Of a stretch of 64,000 bases of DNA, positions 1-10,129 are shown piece after piece; position 1 is the stretch's first letter, and the number at the start of each line of letters is the position of its first letter. Source of the DNA: Galeruca laticollis (Eukaryota > Arthropoda > Insecta > Coleoptera > Chrysomelidae). The stretch lies in NCBI GenBank assembly GCA_963921935.1, contig OY998175.1:178967262-179031261 (forward strand). The letters are read 5' to 3'. Below the pieces are notes generated by a model. That model was not told where the DNA came from and made no database searches. It saw nothing but the letters and a program-made list of their open reading frames with translations. The position numbers and the translations under genes are program-made.

Positions 1-2
1 AC

Positions 3-413
3 AGATTTAATTATAATCGAAATAATGATAACCAAAGACAATATAATAATAACAATAATTATAACAACAGAAATACAAATTATAGAAGCAATAGTTATAA
101 TAGTAATAACAGAAATAACAATTTTAACAATAATAGAAACAAAAACAATAATGACTCATACAGACCAAACAACTATAATGACAGAAACAATAGACCATAT
201 AGAAGAAACTCGGAAGGAGATGAAGAAAGGAGAAATGCAGACTACGAAACAAGAAGAGTTAATTATCAGAGAATTGATCAGAATAGAAGAAGTAGATCAG
301 AAGAAAGAAGGGAAAGAATTACAAATGAAGATAATGCAAGAACAGAGACGACACCAAGACATAGACAAGACACAGTACGAACAACAGACATAAACGACAA
401 TCAAAATTTTTAA
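3..413 (+). pseudogene. gag: Gag C-terminal tail of a Ty3/gypsy-type retrotransposon (partial)
   Basis: The reading frame open from base 3 to the TAA at 411-413 gives an Asn/Arg-rich, then Arg/Glu-rich, basic tail, as in nucleocapsid regions of some insect Ty3/gypsy Gag proteins. It runs in from outside the window, so only the C-terminus is present. A second frame starting at 25 is also open, but its Ile/Thr-rich product is a by-product of the AAY/AGA codon bias. The frame ends on a slippery heptamer directly followed by the stop, and pol continues in the -1 frame. No CCHC knuckle is visible in the part present. The assignment to Gag rests on position and composition, not on a domain. Confidence 0.6.
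404..410 (+). promoter_or_regulatory. -1 ribosomal frameshift slippery heptamer at the gag/pol junction
   Basis: The gag frame reads CAA AAT TTT TAA. The heptamer A-AAT-TTT fits the X-XXY-YYZ rule exactly and is followed at once by the gag stop. A one-base backward slip puts the ribosome in the frame that is open through the protease ORF beginning at 416. That frame match is visible in the sequence; frameshifting itself is inferred. No downstream pseudoknot was modelled. Confidence 0.6.
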
Positions 414-415
414 AT

Positions 416-1009
416 ATGCACACATCAAATAAACAAAATCTATATATCTGTACTTATGAAAATCCGAATGAATTTATAAATTTGAATGAAAGTATAAACA
501 CAGATGGGAATAATGGTTTGATAATAATAAATGGATTAGTTAAAAATTTAGAAGCTGAAATAATTATTGATACTGGATCAGAAGCATCAATAATCAATCA
601 AAAGTTTGTTGATAGATTAAATATTCAAATGAATAATATTATTAAAATTCCAAAAATAAATTTAATTGGTGCTAATTGCAAGAAATTATGTGAAATAAAT
701 AAATCAATGAACATAAATGTGAATATTGGGGGAAAGGAATTCAATTTACAAGTATTAATAGCTCCAAATATTGAAACTGAAATAATAATAGGATGTGATG
801 AATTAGAAAAACATAAATCTATAATAAATTTCGAAGAAAGAAAATTAATAATGGATGGAACATGGATTAACTTTGAAATAATAGTATTAAAGGAAGAAGT
901 AAGAAGAGTTAGCAATATGTACAAGGAAGGAGGAGATAATGAATATGAATATGAAGAAGAAGAAGAAAATGAAATTATAATTGATTGTCCTGATGATAGG
1001 AAAGAATAA
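416..1009 (+). pseudogene. pol: Pol, aspartic protease region of the Ty3/gypsy-type element
   Basis: The protein contains the retropepsin active-site motif as IIIDTGSEASII at about residues 49-60, followed by the conserved hydrophobic stretch (EIIIGCDEL) and an acidic C-terminal spacer. It should cleave the Gag-Pol polyprotein. The frame matches the -1 frameshift exit of gag. It ends at one TAA (1007-1009), and the same frame then continues directly into reverse transcriptase at 1022, so that stop is probably a nonsense mutation rather than a natural protein end. Confidence 0.75.
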
Positions 1010-1021
1010 ATAATAAATTTA

Positions 1022-1672
1022 ATGAATAAATATAATAATTTATTTTCAAAGGAGAATAGAATTGCGAAAGATTATGTACATAAAATAGAAGTGAATGAAG
1101 ATATTAAAAATGTCAAAGCAAAAACATATCCCATCCCTTATAAACATAAAAATCAAGTAAGAAAATGTATAAAAGAACTTCTAGAAAATAAAATAATAGA
1201 AAGAAGTAATTCACAATACATAAATCCTATTGTTGTAGTAGTTAAGAGGAATGGAGAATTGAGACTTTGCTTAGACGCTAGAAATATCAATAAATTTTCA
1301 AAACCCCAATATGAAGCACCTATGTCAGTCGAATCTATTTTAGGACGGATAACAAAAACGTCAATATTTTCAAGATTAGATTTAAAACATAGTTTTTGGC
1401 TAATTCCATTACAGGAGGAAAGTAGAGATTATACAGCTTTCTCCATAGACGGGGAAATTTATAGATTTTGTGTTGTGCCATTTGGTGTACAAAGTGCATG
1501 TAGTTCATTAGTAAGGGCATTGAATAAAATATTAAATAAATATGAGTCATTTGTATTCCATTATGTGATTGACAATGAAAATGGAGTGAATAGCTATGTT
1601 TTAAAAGATCCTATCAGTAATAGAACGAGAGGAGTATTTCATATCAGTAATTTATATAGATTTTGTAAATAA
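1022..1672 (+). pseudogene. pol: Pol, reverse transcriptase N-half fused to integrase C-terminus by deletion
   Basis: Residues about 1-180 are a Ty3-type RT: YPIPYKHKNQVRKCIKELL, the PIVVVVKRNGELRLCLDAR block, RLDLKHSFWLIPL and the VVPFGVQSA block. Just where the catalytic Y-x-D-D box should come, the protein changes to a tail ending GVFHISNLYRF, typical of the integrase C-terminal region (GPY/F side). RT palm, RNase H and most of integrase are therefore missing, yet the frame is kept. The copy cannot be autonomous. The breakpoint lies near 1565-1580. Confidence 0.75.
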
Positions 1673-4442
1673 ATCATAGATATACATTAACTGACAATAT
1701 AAGACATTTGACAAATTAATACTAAAGAGACGAATGACACACAAATTTCAAAGTATCCAAAATTTAACTATTACAATGATCATAATCCCAAAAATTAGAA
1801 AATCAAATGAGAAATGAAATTTCAAGTTTATTATAGCATATGTAGAAGAAAGGTTATTATAATATTGAATAATAGTTTAATTATGAGGATAAGAAGAAAG
1901 AATAAGATGGAAAAGTATATAAAATAAATTAATTTAAAATGATGAATATTATTAATGAAACATGAAATAAAGAAGTGAATATGAAATAATATTGATAAAA
2001 AAAATGAATGATATGAAAAGATATAAAAAGAAGACAGATCATAATTAAGATAATGAAATAGAATTATAAATAACAAGAATAACAATGAATAACATGCTAT
2101 GATAAAGTAATTAAATGGATAAAATTTGGTTTTCTTATTTCTTTTATATATAAAATAAATCAAGAAAACAAATTTTGGGAATGTTGTTGTAAATAGAGCA
2201 TCTACATAACCTATATAGAATCCCGATAAAGGATATAAAATTAAAATTTGTCAATAAAAATAATTTCTAATAAAATAATGTATCAAAAGTAATAAAATAC
2301 CTGTATAACAATATAACCAAGTACGATCAATGGGTATAATCAAAATAAAAATAAATAAATATAAAAGGAAATCATAAACAACGATCAGAAAAACAGTTTC
2401 AAATTAATTCTTTATTTTAAGAAAACAACCTTAGACAGAACCTCACAAGTAAAGCAGATCAATAAATAACATAACGCTGCACGGAATTTTAGACACCCAG
2501 AGCATCTGTTTGTATTTAAAAACTAAATAGAATATCATAATAAAATCAACAATATTTAGTTAATAATTAATCATAAAAGTAGATATAGGAAATATAATAA
2601 TAAATAGGAATCTGTAATTATAGGAAATGTCAATTTGTACAAAATACAACAGTTGAGACAATTATACCAACATAAAAAAATATTTGAATATCAAATACAA
2701 GAATAAAATAAATGATTACCGACATAGTTTATGTGTATAGATGTAACAACATCAAACCTAACAAGAAACAAATTGTATCTATGTATAATATGTAAATATA
2801 TAGGTTGTAGAAAATGTAAAATTGATGAAATTGCATTGACCAATCAAAAGATCGCAAATAAACAGTAATATGAAAAAATACAATAATAATAAGATGTGAG
2901 TGAATTAGTCAATGACAATAAGTGTATTATGAATGAAAAACAATAGTTTACAATAAGTTTAAGTTAGAAAAACAATAAAAAACAAGAATAAACAAAGTGA
3001 CAGATGAACTTTTAATCGAATTTTCTAGAACAAAATCAGTTTCCGGTGACAAACCATAAAAGGGTTTTATTCGATGTAAAAAGCGGGATTTTGGTAGTCA
3101 ACCGTCAGTGATCGTATAAGTAAGATGAATATTAAGTCATCCAGTTCTTTTCTTTGTAACAAAAGTATAATTAATCAGTATAAGTGTATATAAATCAATC
3201 TATATAAATAATTTAATTAGAATTAAAACCAAGTGTAACAAAGTTATGTGAAACTATGGAAAGCAGAGGAGCAATTATCACCAGATAATTACGAGCAAGA
3301 TATCCATCCATCAAAGGCGGGAAAAACCAATGGAAGCGTCCCCCTGTAAGGCATCATTCCAGCAAAAGGAACAAAAGGTCGGTGGTGTGTTAATTAAATA
3401 TTTGGTACCAAATAATAACTTTCAAATAACAATTTATAAATAATAATTTCAAATAATAATTCCAAAATGATATAGTGAAATTCAAGATTATATACACCTG
3501 GCAGTAAAGTTTTTTCTATGTTCGTTAAATGAATATAACATACCATAAAGAAAAGGTAATAATAAACTCACCATTGTAAAATTGTAGATAAATGTATAAT
3601 CTCTGTCATGTTGAATTTCGCAAATCATATATATATAAAACTTTCCACTAACAACAGACCACAAAGAATTTCAGTTTTATGTCAATACACAATTATTACC
3701 ATACACTAAAGTAACATTTAAAAACGTAAATTTTGAATAGATAAAAATTTTAGATGTGTTTCCAAGTTCACGTCCCGAATAAAACTAAAAATTAGTATTT
3801 CAAATCATTTCATAATCATCCTAGTTAAAAAAAAACAACAAAAAAGGTTTTGAAGTGGAAACGACTTAACAAAATGCAGGTGGCTACATAATTTTTCCAA
3901 GAAGTCTAATGCTCACAAAACTATTATTATACAAATGAGCCAGCAAAGTCCTCATAAAAAAGGAATGAATAATTTCTCTTAATAATATACAAAAGGTCGT
4001 ATGTGATGTGGAAATTTAGATATATATAACATAAATTTATAACATGAGAATTTAAGAAAATATAAAGGTTAATCATTTATTTTACTCATAATAATAAAAT
4101 ATAGGAGTCCAACTGTATAAAACGTAAATAATATTTTATATCTGAATCATGTTTTCAATGTTTTAAAAGTTTTCTATTTTTTGTTAATAAGTTACATAAA
4201 TATAAGCCTTTGATAAGTAAGGTTGATTTTGTTATAATTTGCCCAAAACCCTACTGAGTTAAGAGTACTAAACAAACAAGAGCAGCCGAGGTAAGAAAAA
4301 TATAACAGTAAAATAAACTACATGTTTCTAAATAGTATCCTAAATAAAAGGAATCATTATTAAAATATATGTGTAATTTGGCGAACCCAATAAGAATAAT
4401 TATTATTACTAATAATAATAACTAATATACAAAAATTATTAT
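1673..4442. other. AT-rich non-coding stretch
   Basis: Very AT-rich sequence without an ORF I can assign. It may hold the 3' untranslated part and LTR of the element at 1-1672, but I could not identify an LTR because no second copy is in the window. Confidence 0.4.
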
Positions 4443-4461
4443 ACACACACACACACATATA

Positions 4462-4506
<45 letters not shown>

Positions 4507-4523
4507 TATATGTATATATAGAT
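4443..4523. repeat. (CA)n/(TA)n microsatellite
   Basis: A short (AC)n run passes into a long, slightly interrupted (TA)n run. It abuts the left TIR of the element at 4524-7340. Confidence 0.95.
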
Positions 4524-5034
4524 ATATTTAAATGCAATAAGTGATTTTCAAACTACATAAATAGCCAATGAAAATGACATAAGCGACAATGTTGTCGCAC
4601 TTTTATTCAATTTTTAGTGAACGATCAAATCTTACCAAAGTTAGAACAACCATAATGACGTATCACATAATAAGGTATTAATTTAAACAAATGTTATAAA
4701 TTTTAAGTATTTTAACTAAAATGAGTACCTACAACATAATCTAATATGTATAAATTTAACTACCTACATTCTTACTGCCAGTTTGTATTATCTGTAATGG
4801 CAGAATCAATTGTTTTTCAATTTTGAATTTTTAGCGAAAAATCGCATTGGGGCATTATTTTCGATAAATAATAAATTAAATTGATTAAAAAGTCAAACCT
4901 CATGATGTGTTAATGTGTGTTGATTGTAAATGATTAAAATTTTATGTCAGATAATTACGCATTGTATCAACTGTACCAAAGAAAAAGAAGGAACAACTTT
5001 TAAAATCAAGATTGGCTTTGTAGAGGTTTTGTTA

Positions 5035-6544
5035 CTTTCGTTCAAAATGCCAGATTAGTTTTCGACCACAGAATATACCGACATAATTTTTGTTTGTGGG
5101 TTCTGTAATGGGAATGGTAGAGCTGCTGCTAGAGATCACAAGAGATTTCCGGATCCAGCATTTGGGTAAGTTTTTAATTATTTGCGAGAAAATGGCATTT
5201 TTCCTAATGGAAGAACACAACGACATGTAGATGAAGTGCAGGAAGATGACATTATTGACCCTGTTACTATTGTAATGTTTTTCTTATTTATTTAACGTTT
5301 TTATTACGGGTGGGATAAATTTATACACACACGTTATGTCTACTAACTTAATTTATTTATTCGCTACACTATTCACTAATTTATATTATATACACAGTAT
5401 ATGCACTTAACCTAATTTATATAAACACTTCACTAATTTATATTCACTTATTTACTGTTTATCTCACGATGTCAAATTATAAACTAACTTTCTCTCGCTG
5501 GTCGGTCCTTTATATATTAGTGCCTTTTTTACTAGATAATTCTAGATTGCGGCTTACACAAAAACAATTGGCTCTCTGGCATTTTCTAGATAAGACTGGT
5601 CACAAAAACAATGTCTAGATAAGATAGTTACAATCGTAAACAGTTCTAACAAATTCCTGCGCATCCGCCATAATTTTAACTTTCATACATGGCTTAGGCA
5701 GTGTCGGATTCAGGGACTATACCAGTGTGCTGTTTCGTAACACTATGAACCCTACAATAAGCACTAGACAAGTAAGTCGAGAACTCAATGTTACTCAATC
5801 AAAAGTAAGTAGAGTCTTACAAAAAAATAATCTATACTCATATCATATACAAACGGTTCAGTGACTACATCCTGGAGATGAAATCCATACGTTGGAATTT
5901 TGTAGATGGATTAACAATCATCAAGCAACGCTGTACATGACACTATTTACAGATGAAGCCCAATTTACAATAGACGGGATAAATAATTCCCGTAATTCAC
6001 ATGTGTGGGCAGAAGAAAATCCCCATGTTATTCGAGAATGTCATCCTCAGTTAAGGTTTTCGGTTAACGTGTGGATTGGTGTCATAAATGACCAATTAGT
6101 AGGTCCTCCCTTTTTTATGGTCCTTTAAGAGGACAGGTCTAATTGGACTTTCTACAAAATATTTTACTGAATTTGCTTGCCAACGCGAACGTTGTTATCC
6201 GAGGAATGTATTTTTAGCATGATGAGGCATCCTCCCACTTTTTACTGGCAGTGAGACATCTAAATAATGTTTATTTATGGCAACAGGTAGATATGATATG
6301 CAGGTCCTATTTCATGGTCTTCAAGACCCTGATTTCAATACCGTTGATTACCATACTTGGGGACGATTGAAGAAACTAGTTTACAGAGAATATTAATAAC
6401 CAACAACAATTAAATGAATTATACTTTTTTGTAATACTATTAGGGACGATCCCCAGAGTATCCGTAATTCAATACGGGCAATTAATAATTCGGCAACAAA
6501 AATGTGTAGAGGCTGCAGGGTTCCATTTCGAGAATCTACTTTAA
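5035..6544 (+). pseudogene. IS630/Tc1-like transposase (DUF4817-type HTH family), split by a solo LTR
   Basis: The fragments order as in this insect transposase family. An N-terminal helix-turn-helix part lies at about 5090-5270 (GFCNGNGRAAARDHKRFPDP). The solo LTR follows, then the second HTH (STRQVSRELNVTQSKVSRVL, 5752-5812). The catalytic block is at 5892-6128, with LFTDEAQF and the HVWAEENPH and RFSVNVW motifs. The C-terminal CVEAAGFHFENLL ends at the TAA 6542-6544. Several stops and frameshifts separate the 3' pieces, and the second catalytic-Asp region (HDEASSHF) is only partly preserved. The copy is dead. Confidence 0.75.
5271..5742 (+). mobile_element. Solo LTR, copy A, 472 bp
   Basis: It begins TGTAATG and ends GTAACA (TG...CA) and is flanked by the 4-bp direct repeat CTAT (5267-5270 and 5743-5746). 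It contains a TATA-like TTTATATATTAG at about 5510. The sequence is closely related to 37816-38289 and, inverted, to 6590-7020. It sits inside the transposase pseudogene, whose reading resumes after it. The 4-bp duplication and TG/CA ends favour an LTR over a TIR. Confidence 0.75.
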
Positions 6545-6589
6545 ATTATTTTTATTTGGTTGCCATTATTGTATTTTTTTAGTTCTAAT

Positions 6590-7020
6590 TGTTATGAGAT
6601 AGCACACACTGGTGTAGTCCCTGGATTTCTTTGAACTGCTTACCATACTTTTTTGTGACTTTTCTTATCTAGACATTTCCAGTCTTATCTACACGATTCC
6701 AGGGAGGCGATTGTTTTTGTGTAAGGCGCAATCTAGAATTATCTAGAAAAAGGCACTTATATATAAAGAATAACGACCAGCGGGAATAACAGTTTATAAA
6801 GTGATCTCGGGAGATAAACAAGTGAACAAGTAAATAGTCTAAGAAAATAAACAGTAGTGAAGTGTTTATATAAATTAGTTTAAGTGCATATACTGTGTTT
6901 ATAATATAAATTAGTAAATAGTTTAGTGAATAAATAAATTAAGTGAGTAGACCTACCGTGTGTATGAACTTATGCCACCCGTCGAAATAAAAACTTTAAA
7001 TAAATAAGAAAAATATTACA
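6590..7020 (-). mobile_element. Solo LTR, copy C, inverted relative to copy A
   Basis: On the minus strand this is the same ~430-470-bp sequence as copies A and B, running from TGTAATA to ATAACA. The flanking tetramers TAAT and TTAT agree at three of four positions, so a decayed target duplication is possible but weak. Alone with copy A it looks like a TIR pair; the third dispersed copy argues for independent solo LTRs. Confidence 0.6.
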
Positions 7021-7340
7021 TTATTTATGCGTTTACCTTAACTACATTTTAGTTATTATTTTAAAATTGTTGTTCGCTATTGTTATTAGTTACTGGTTTT
7101 CGATGTTAAGCGTTTGTCGTTATTGCTATTCGATACAGTTCATCATTTTAGTTAAAATGCCTGAAATTTATAAGATTTGTTTAAAACTTATTATGTGATA
7201 CGTCATTAGTCATTATGGTTGTTCTATTTTTGGTAAGATTTGATCGTTCACTAAAAATTGAATAAAAGTGCGACAACCTTGTCGCATATGCCGTTTTCAT
7301 TAGCTATGTAGTTTGAAAATCACTTATTGCTTTTAAATAT

Positions 7341-7368
7341 ATATATGTGTATATATATATATATATAT
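7341..7368. repeat. (TA)n tract before the Penelope-like element
   Basis: Imperfect (TA)n with one GTGT interruption. It lies between the right TIR of the preceding transposon and the left inverted end of the Penelope-like element. Confidence 0.9.
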
Positions 7369-7458
7369 ATTTAGAATTATATCTTCTTGGGTTCAAAGGT
7401 TGTGGAATGAAACAAATATATTAGTTAAAATATATTTTCGAATAAAGACTTATCAAAC

Positions 7459-7501
7459 TTCTTGACGTTTCGCTCTTATTTTAGGCGCATTTTCAAAAGA
7501 A
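7459..7501 (-). ncRNA. Hammerhead-like motif, left arm copy
   Basis: Minus-strand counterpart of the motif at 9359-9401, with the same stem I (AAGAA/TTCTT) and the GAAACGTC block. Stem II is slightly weakened here (GCGC against GAGC). It has the same altered core as the right copy, so activity is doubtful. Confidence 0.4.
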
Positions 7502-7595
7502 TATGTATAAATATTAAAATTAAATTACATAAAATACAGTTATTGTGAAAATTATTTTGAAAAAGTCAATAAAATAAGATGAATATAATAATAAA

Positions 7596-8709
7596 ATGAT
7601 AGAGTTATTGAATGATAAACATGTTTATCAAAAAATAAAATCAGACAAAACCACTTCATTTCAAAACAAGAACAATACATTCATAAAAAAACTTTTAAAT
7701 AATGGTTCCATTAATACAAACGATGCTAAAAAACTACAAACACATAATGCAATACCTCCAAAAATATATGGACTGCCCAAATTACACAAACAAAATTTAC
7801 CAATGCGACCAATAGTATCATATATTTAATCACCATTTTACAAACTATCTAAATATCTAACAAACATTTTATCAAAATTAACTTAAAATAATTTTTATAT
7901 AAAAGATTCATTTATGCTGAAAGAATTTTTAGATACAGTACATATTCCTAATAATTATAAAATCATATCCTTAGATGTTATCTCAATGTACACAAATATC
8001 CCAAATGACTTAATAAAACATGTTTTAAAAGAAAAATGGAATGAAATAAAACAACACACATCACTTACCTATGATGAATTTATAGAAGGTATTATGCTTA
8101 TTCAAACCAATAATTATTTTCAATATAATGATACTTTCTTTCAACAACTAAATGGTTGTACAATGGGATCTCCAATTTCCTCTAGTTTAGCACAAATTGT
8201 AATGGAATATGTAGAAGAAAAAGTATTAGAACATATAAAATTTGATATATTATTCTTCAAACGCTATGTTGACGACTGTTTAGCTGCTATTCCAGAAGAC
8301 AAATGTAATGAATTCCTCAATATTTTTAATTCTTTTAACTCTAAAATACAATTTACCATAGAAATTGAAAAAAACAATAATATAAATTTTCTAGATATGA
8401 CACTAATTAAAACCAATGATAATAAAATTGAAACTAAATTATATACAAAAGAAACTTGGTCAGGACGATATCTAAATTATAATTCATGCCATCCAAAAAT
8501 ACAAAAAAATAGTGTTATTATAGGATTGATAGATAGAGCTATAAAACTAACTTCACCTAAATATCGTCCTGAAATAATTAAAAAACTTAAGATTGTTTTA
8601 GAAAATAATCACTATCCTTCAAATCAAATAAATAAAATTATTCAACAACGTACATACAAATACTACAACAACAATATAAAACCAAATTCACTAACAACTT
8701 TGAACCACG

Positions 8710-8751
<42 letters not shown>

Positions 8752-9200
8752 CTCTACCTTATACGAATCAATTATCAGAAAAACTAAAATATATATTATC
8801 TAAACATAATATCAAAATATGCCATAAACCAAATAATACACTATCATCACTATTTACTAAATTAAAAAGCAAAACTAAAAATAATAAGAAATCAAATGTT
8901 ATATACTCCATACCATGCTTAAACTGTTCAAAAAATTATGTAGGAATGACTACACAATATCTAGAAAGCCGAATAAATGGCCATAAATACACTAAAAATG
9001 CATCCACAGCGCTACACAAACATGAACATAACGAAAATCATGAATTCGATTTCAAAAACACAAAAATTTTAACACAAGACACAAATTATCAAAAACTCAA
9101 AATCAAGGAAATGATATATATAAAACAAGATAAATTATCAGTAAATGACAAACAAGACATAAAAAACTTGAGTCAAATTTATTACAAATTAATTAATTAA
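7596..9200 (+). pseudogene. Penelope-like RT + GIY-YIG endonuclease, two in-frame stops
   Basis: One frame (7596-9200) is broken only by TAA at 7827-7829 and a second stop near 7885. It shows the Penelope RT blocks PPKIYGLPKLHK and PMRPIVS, then ISLDVISMYTNIP, NGCTMGSPISS and the catalytic YVDDCLAAI near 8265. After a linker comes a GIY-YIG domain: VIYSIPCLNCSKNYVGMTT, the catalytic-Arg block LESRINGH and a downstream Glu in KIKEMIYIK. It should nick target DNA and prime reverse transcription. A (TA)n tract at 8709-8751 is translated in frame as alternating Ile-Tyr between the two domains. The protein is shorter at the N-terminus than full-length relatives. Confidence 0.85.
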
Positions 9201-9358
9201 TTTATTTTTATCACTCCCAACATAATATCGTTGCGTAAATATCTAAGGCAGGTATTCTATTACTATTGACACTTCATTCATGACATTTTATTGACTTTTT
9301 CAAAATAATTTTCACAATAACTGTATTTTATGTAATTTAATTTTAATATTTATACATA

Positions 9359-9401
9359 TTCTTTTGAAAATGCTCCTAAAATAAGAGCGAAACGTCAAGA
9401 A
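9359..9401 (+). ncRNA. Hammerhead-like ribozyme motif, right arm of Penelope-like element
   Basis: Stem I pairs TTCTT (9359-9363) with AAGAA (9397-9401). Stem II pairs GCTC (9372-9375) with GAGC (9385-9388). GAAA (9389-9392) follows, then a palindromic ACGT mini-stem III and C at the cleavage position (9396). The core reads TTGAAAA instead of CTGANGA, so two invariant core bases (C3, G8) are changed. Very short palindromic stem III is typical of Penelope-associated hammerheads that work as dimers. This copy is probably degenerate. Confidence 0.45.
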
Positions 9402-9520
9402 GTTTGATAAGTCTTTATTCGAAAATAAATTTTAACTAATATATTTGTTTCAATCCACAACCTTTGAACCCAAGACGATATAATTCTAAATATTATCGGA
9501 AGGTTGAAGAACATAAGTGA

Positions 9521-9522
<2 letters not shown>

Positions 9523-9580
<58 letters not shown>
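9523..9580. repeat. (TA)n microsatellite
   Basis: Long pure (TA)n tract just downstream of the Penelope-like element. Confidence 0.95.
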
Positions 9581-9583
<3 letters not shown>

Positions 9584-9873
9584 ACGAATTCCTAAATTGA
9601 TTTTTCCAAAGCCGGTCTTTGGAATTTCTAAGTTTAGCTAATACCAGTTGAACGCTTGAGAGTAGTGCACTGTATCATGAAAAAAATAGAGAAATCAAAT
9701 GAGACGTGTAAACACTATTGCCAGTTAAAATTTATGGTCAATTTCGCAAATCACCTTGTAAATTAATAAAGAAGAGGAGTTGACACTTTTTAGTAGCCAC
9801 ATAATATCCTCCCTGAGAGACTCTACATATGGTAGAAGTATGTAAAGATCCTCATGACTCACCCTGTATATTG

Positions 9874-9962
9874 TCAATCACAAGATAGGTTCACTTCTTG
9901 GTCTAGCCAAAAATAATTATTAAACATCAGGTAGGCATCAAATGTAATTTCTGTCATTCTGA
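9874..9962. repeat. Dispersed repeat, copy 1 (second copy at 46896-46988)
   Basis: About 90 bp containing CTTCTTGGTCTAGCCAAAA and AAACATCAGGTAGGCAT is shared, in the same orientation, with 46896-46988. No coding meaning is evident. It is probably a fragment of an unclassified element. The rest of 9590-10130 shows nothing I recognise. Confidence 0.7.
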
Positions 9963-10129
9963 TCCAATTTACATGCCACAAGACCTCTAACAGTTCCAGC
10001 TTTATCACGTGGCAATCGCTCAGCAAGGTTAGATTGGGTAACACAAAAACTGGTCTAGAGATCAATGGTCAAGGTCAATGTTTACTGGCAAATCCAGGTT
10101 TGGACTTTATACAGATAGTAGAAGTAAAA

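Larger units (their letters stand above)
4524..7340. mobile_element. DNA transposon with ~200-bp TIRs, IS630/Tc1-related, with later insertions
   Basis: Bases 4524-4724 match the reverse complement of 7142-7340 at high identity. Both arms carry GCAATAAGTGATTTTCAAAC and TTTTAGTGAACGATCAAATC. Between the arms lies a decayed IS630-like transposase (5035-6544). Two solo-LTR-like sequences (5271-5742 and, inverted, 6590-7020) interrupt it. Because both arms are embedded in (TA)n, the target duplication cannot be read. Confidence 0.8.
7369..9493 (+). mobile_element. Penelope-like element with 209-bp inverted ends
   Basis: Bases 7369-7577 are near-identical to the reverse complement of 9285-9493. 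Between them is a single decayed frame encoding RT plus a GIY-YIG endonuclease, the hallmark of Penelope-like elements. Inverted terminal copies of the LTR-like ends are known for this class. Each end carries a hammerhead-like fold. (TA)n tracts lie on both outer sides. The coding frame starts directly after the left end, so the N-terminal part of the protein seems missing. Confidence 0.8.

Noticed and set aside
25..393. 122-codon Ile/Thr-rich ORF with an ATG start
   Set aside because: It is an out-of-frame reading of the Asn/Arg-rich gag tail; the real frame begins at base 3 and ends at the slippery stop.
1831..2163. 110-codon minus-strand ORF, Phe/Ile/Tyr-rich
   Set aside because: AT-composition artefact; no domain, start context or codon pattern supports a gene.
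5271..7020. Interpretation as long TIRs of one transposon
   Set aside because: A third dispersed copy with its own 4-bp duplication (37816-38289) and TG...CA ends fits solo LTRs better; the true TIRs are at 4524-4724 and 7142-7340.
9874..10065. 63-codon minus-strand ORF
   Set aside because: It overlaps the dispersed repeat shared with 46896-46988, where the frame is not conserved.
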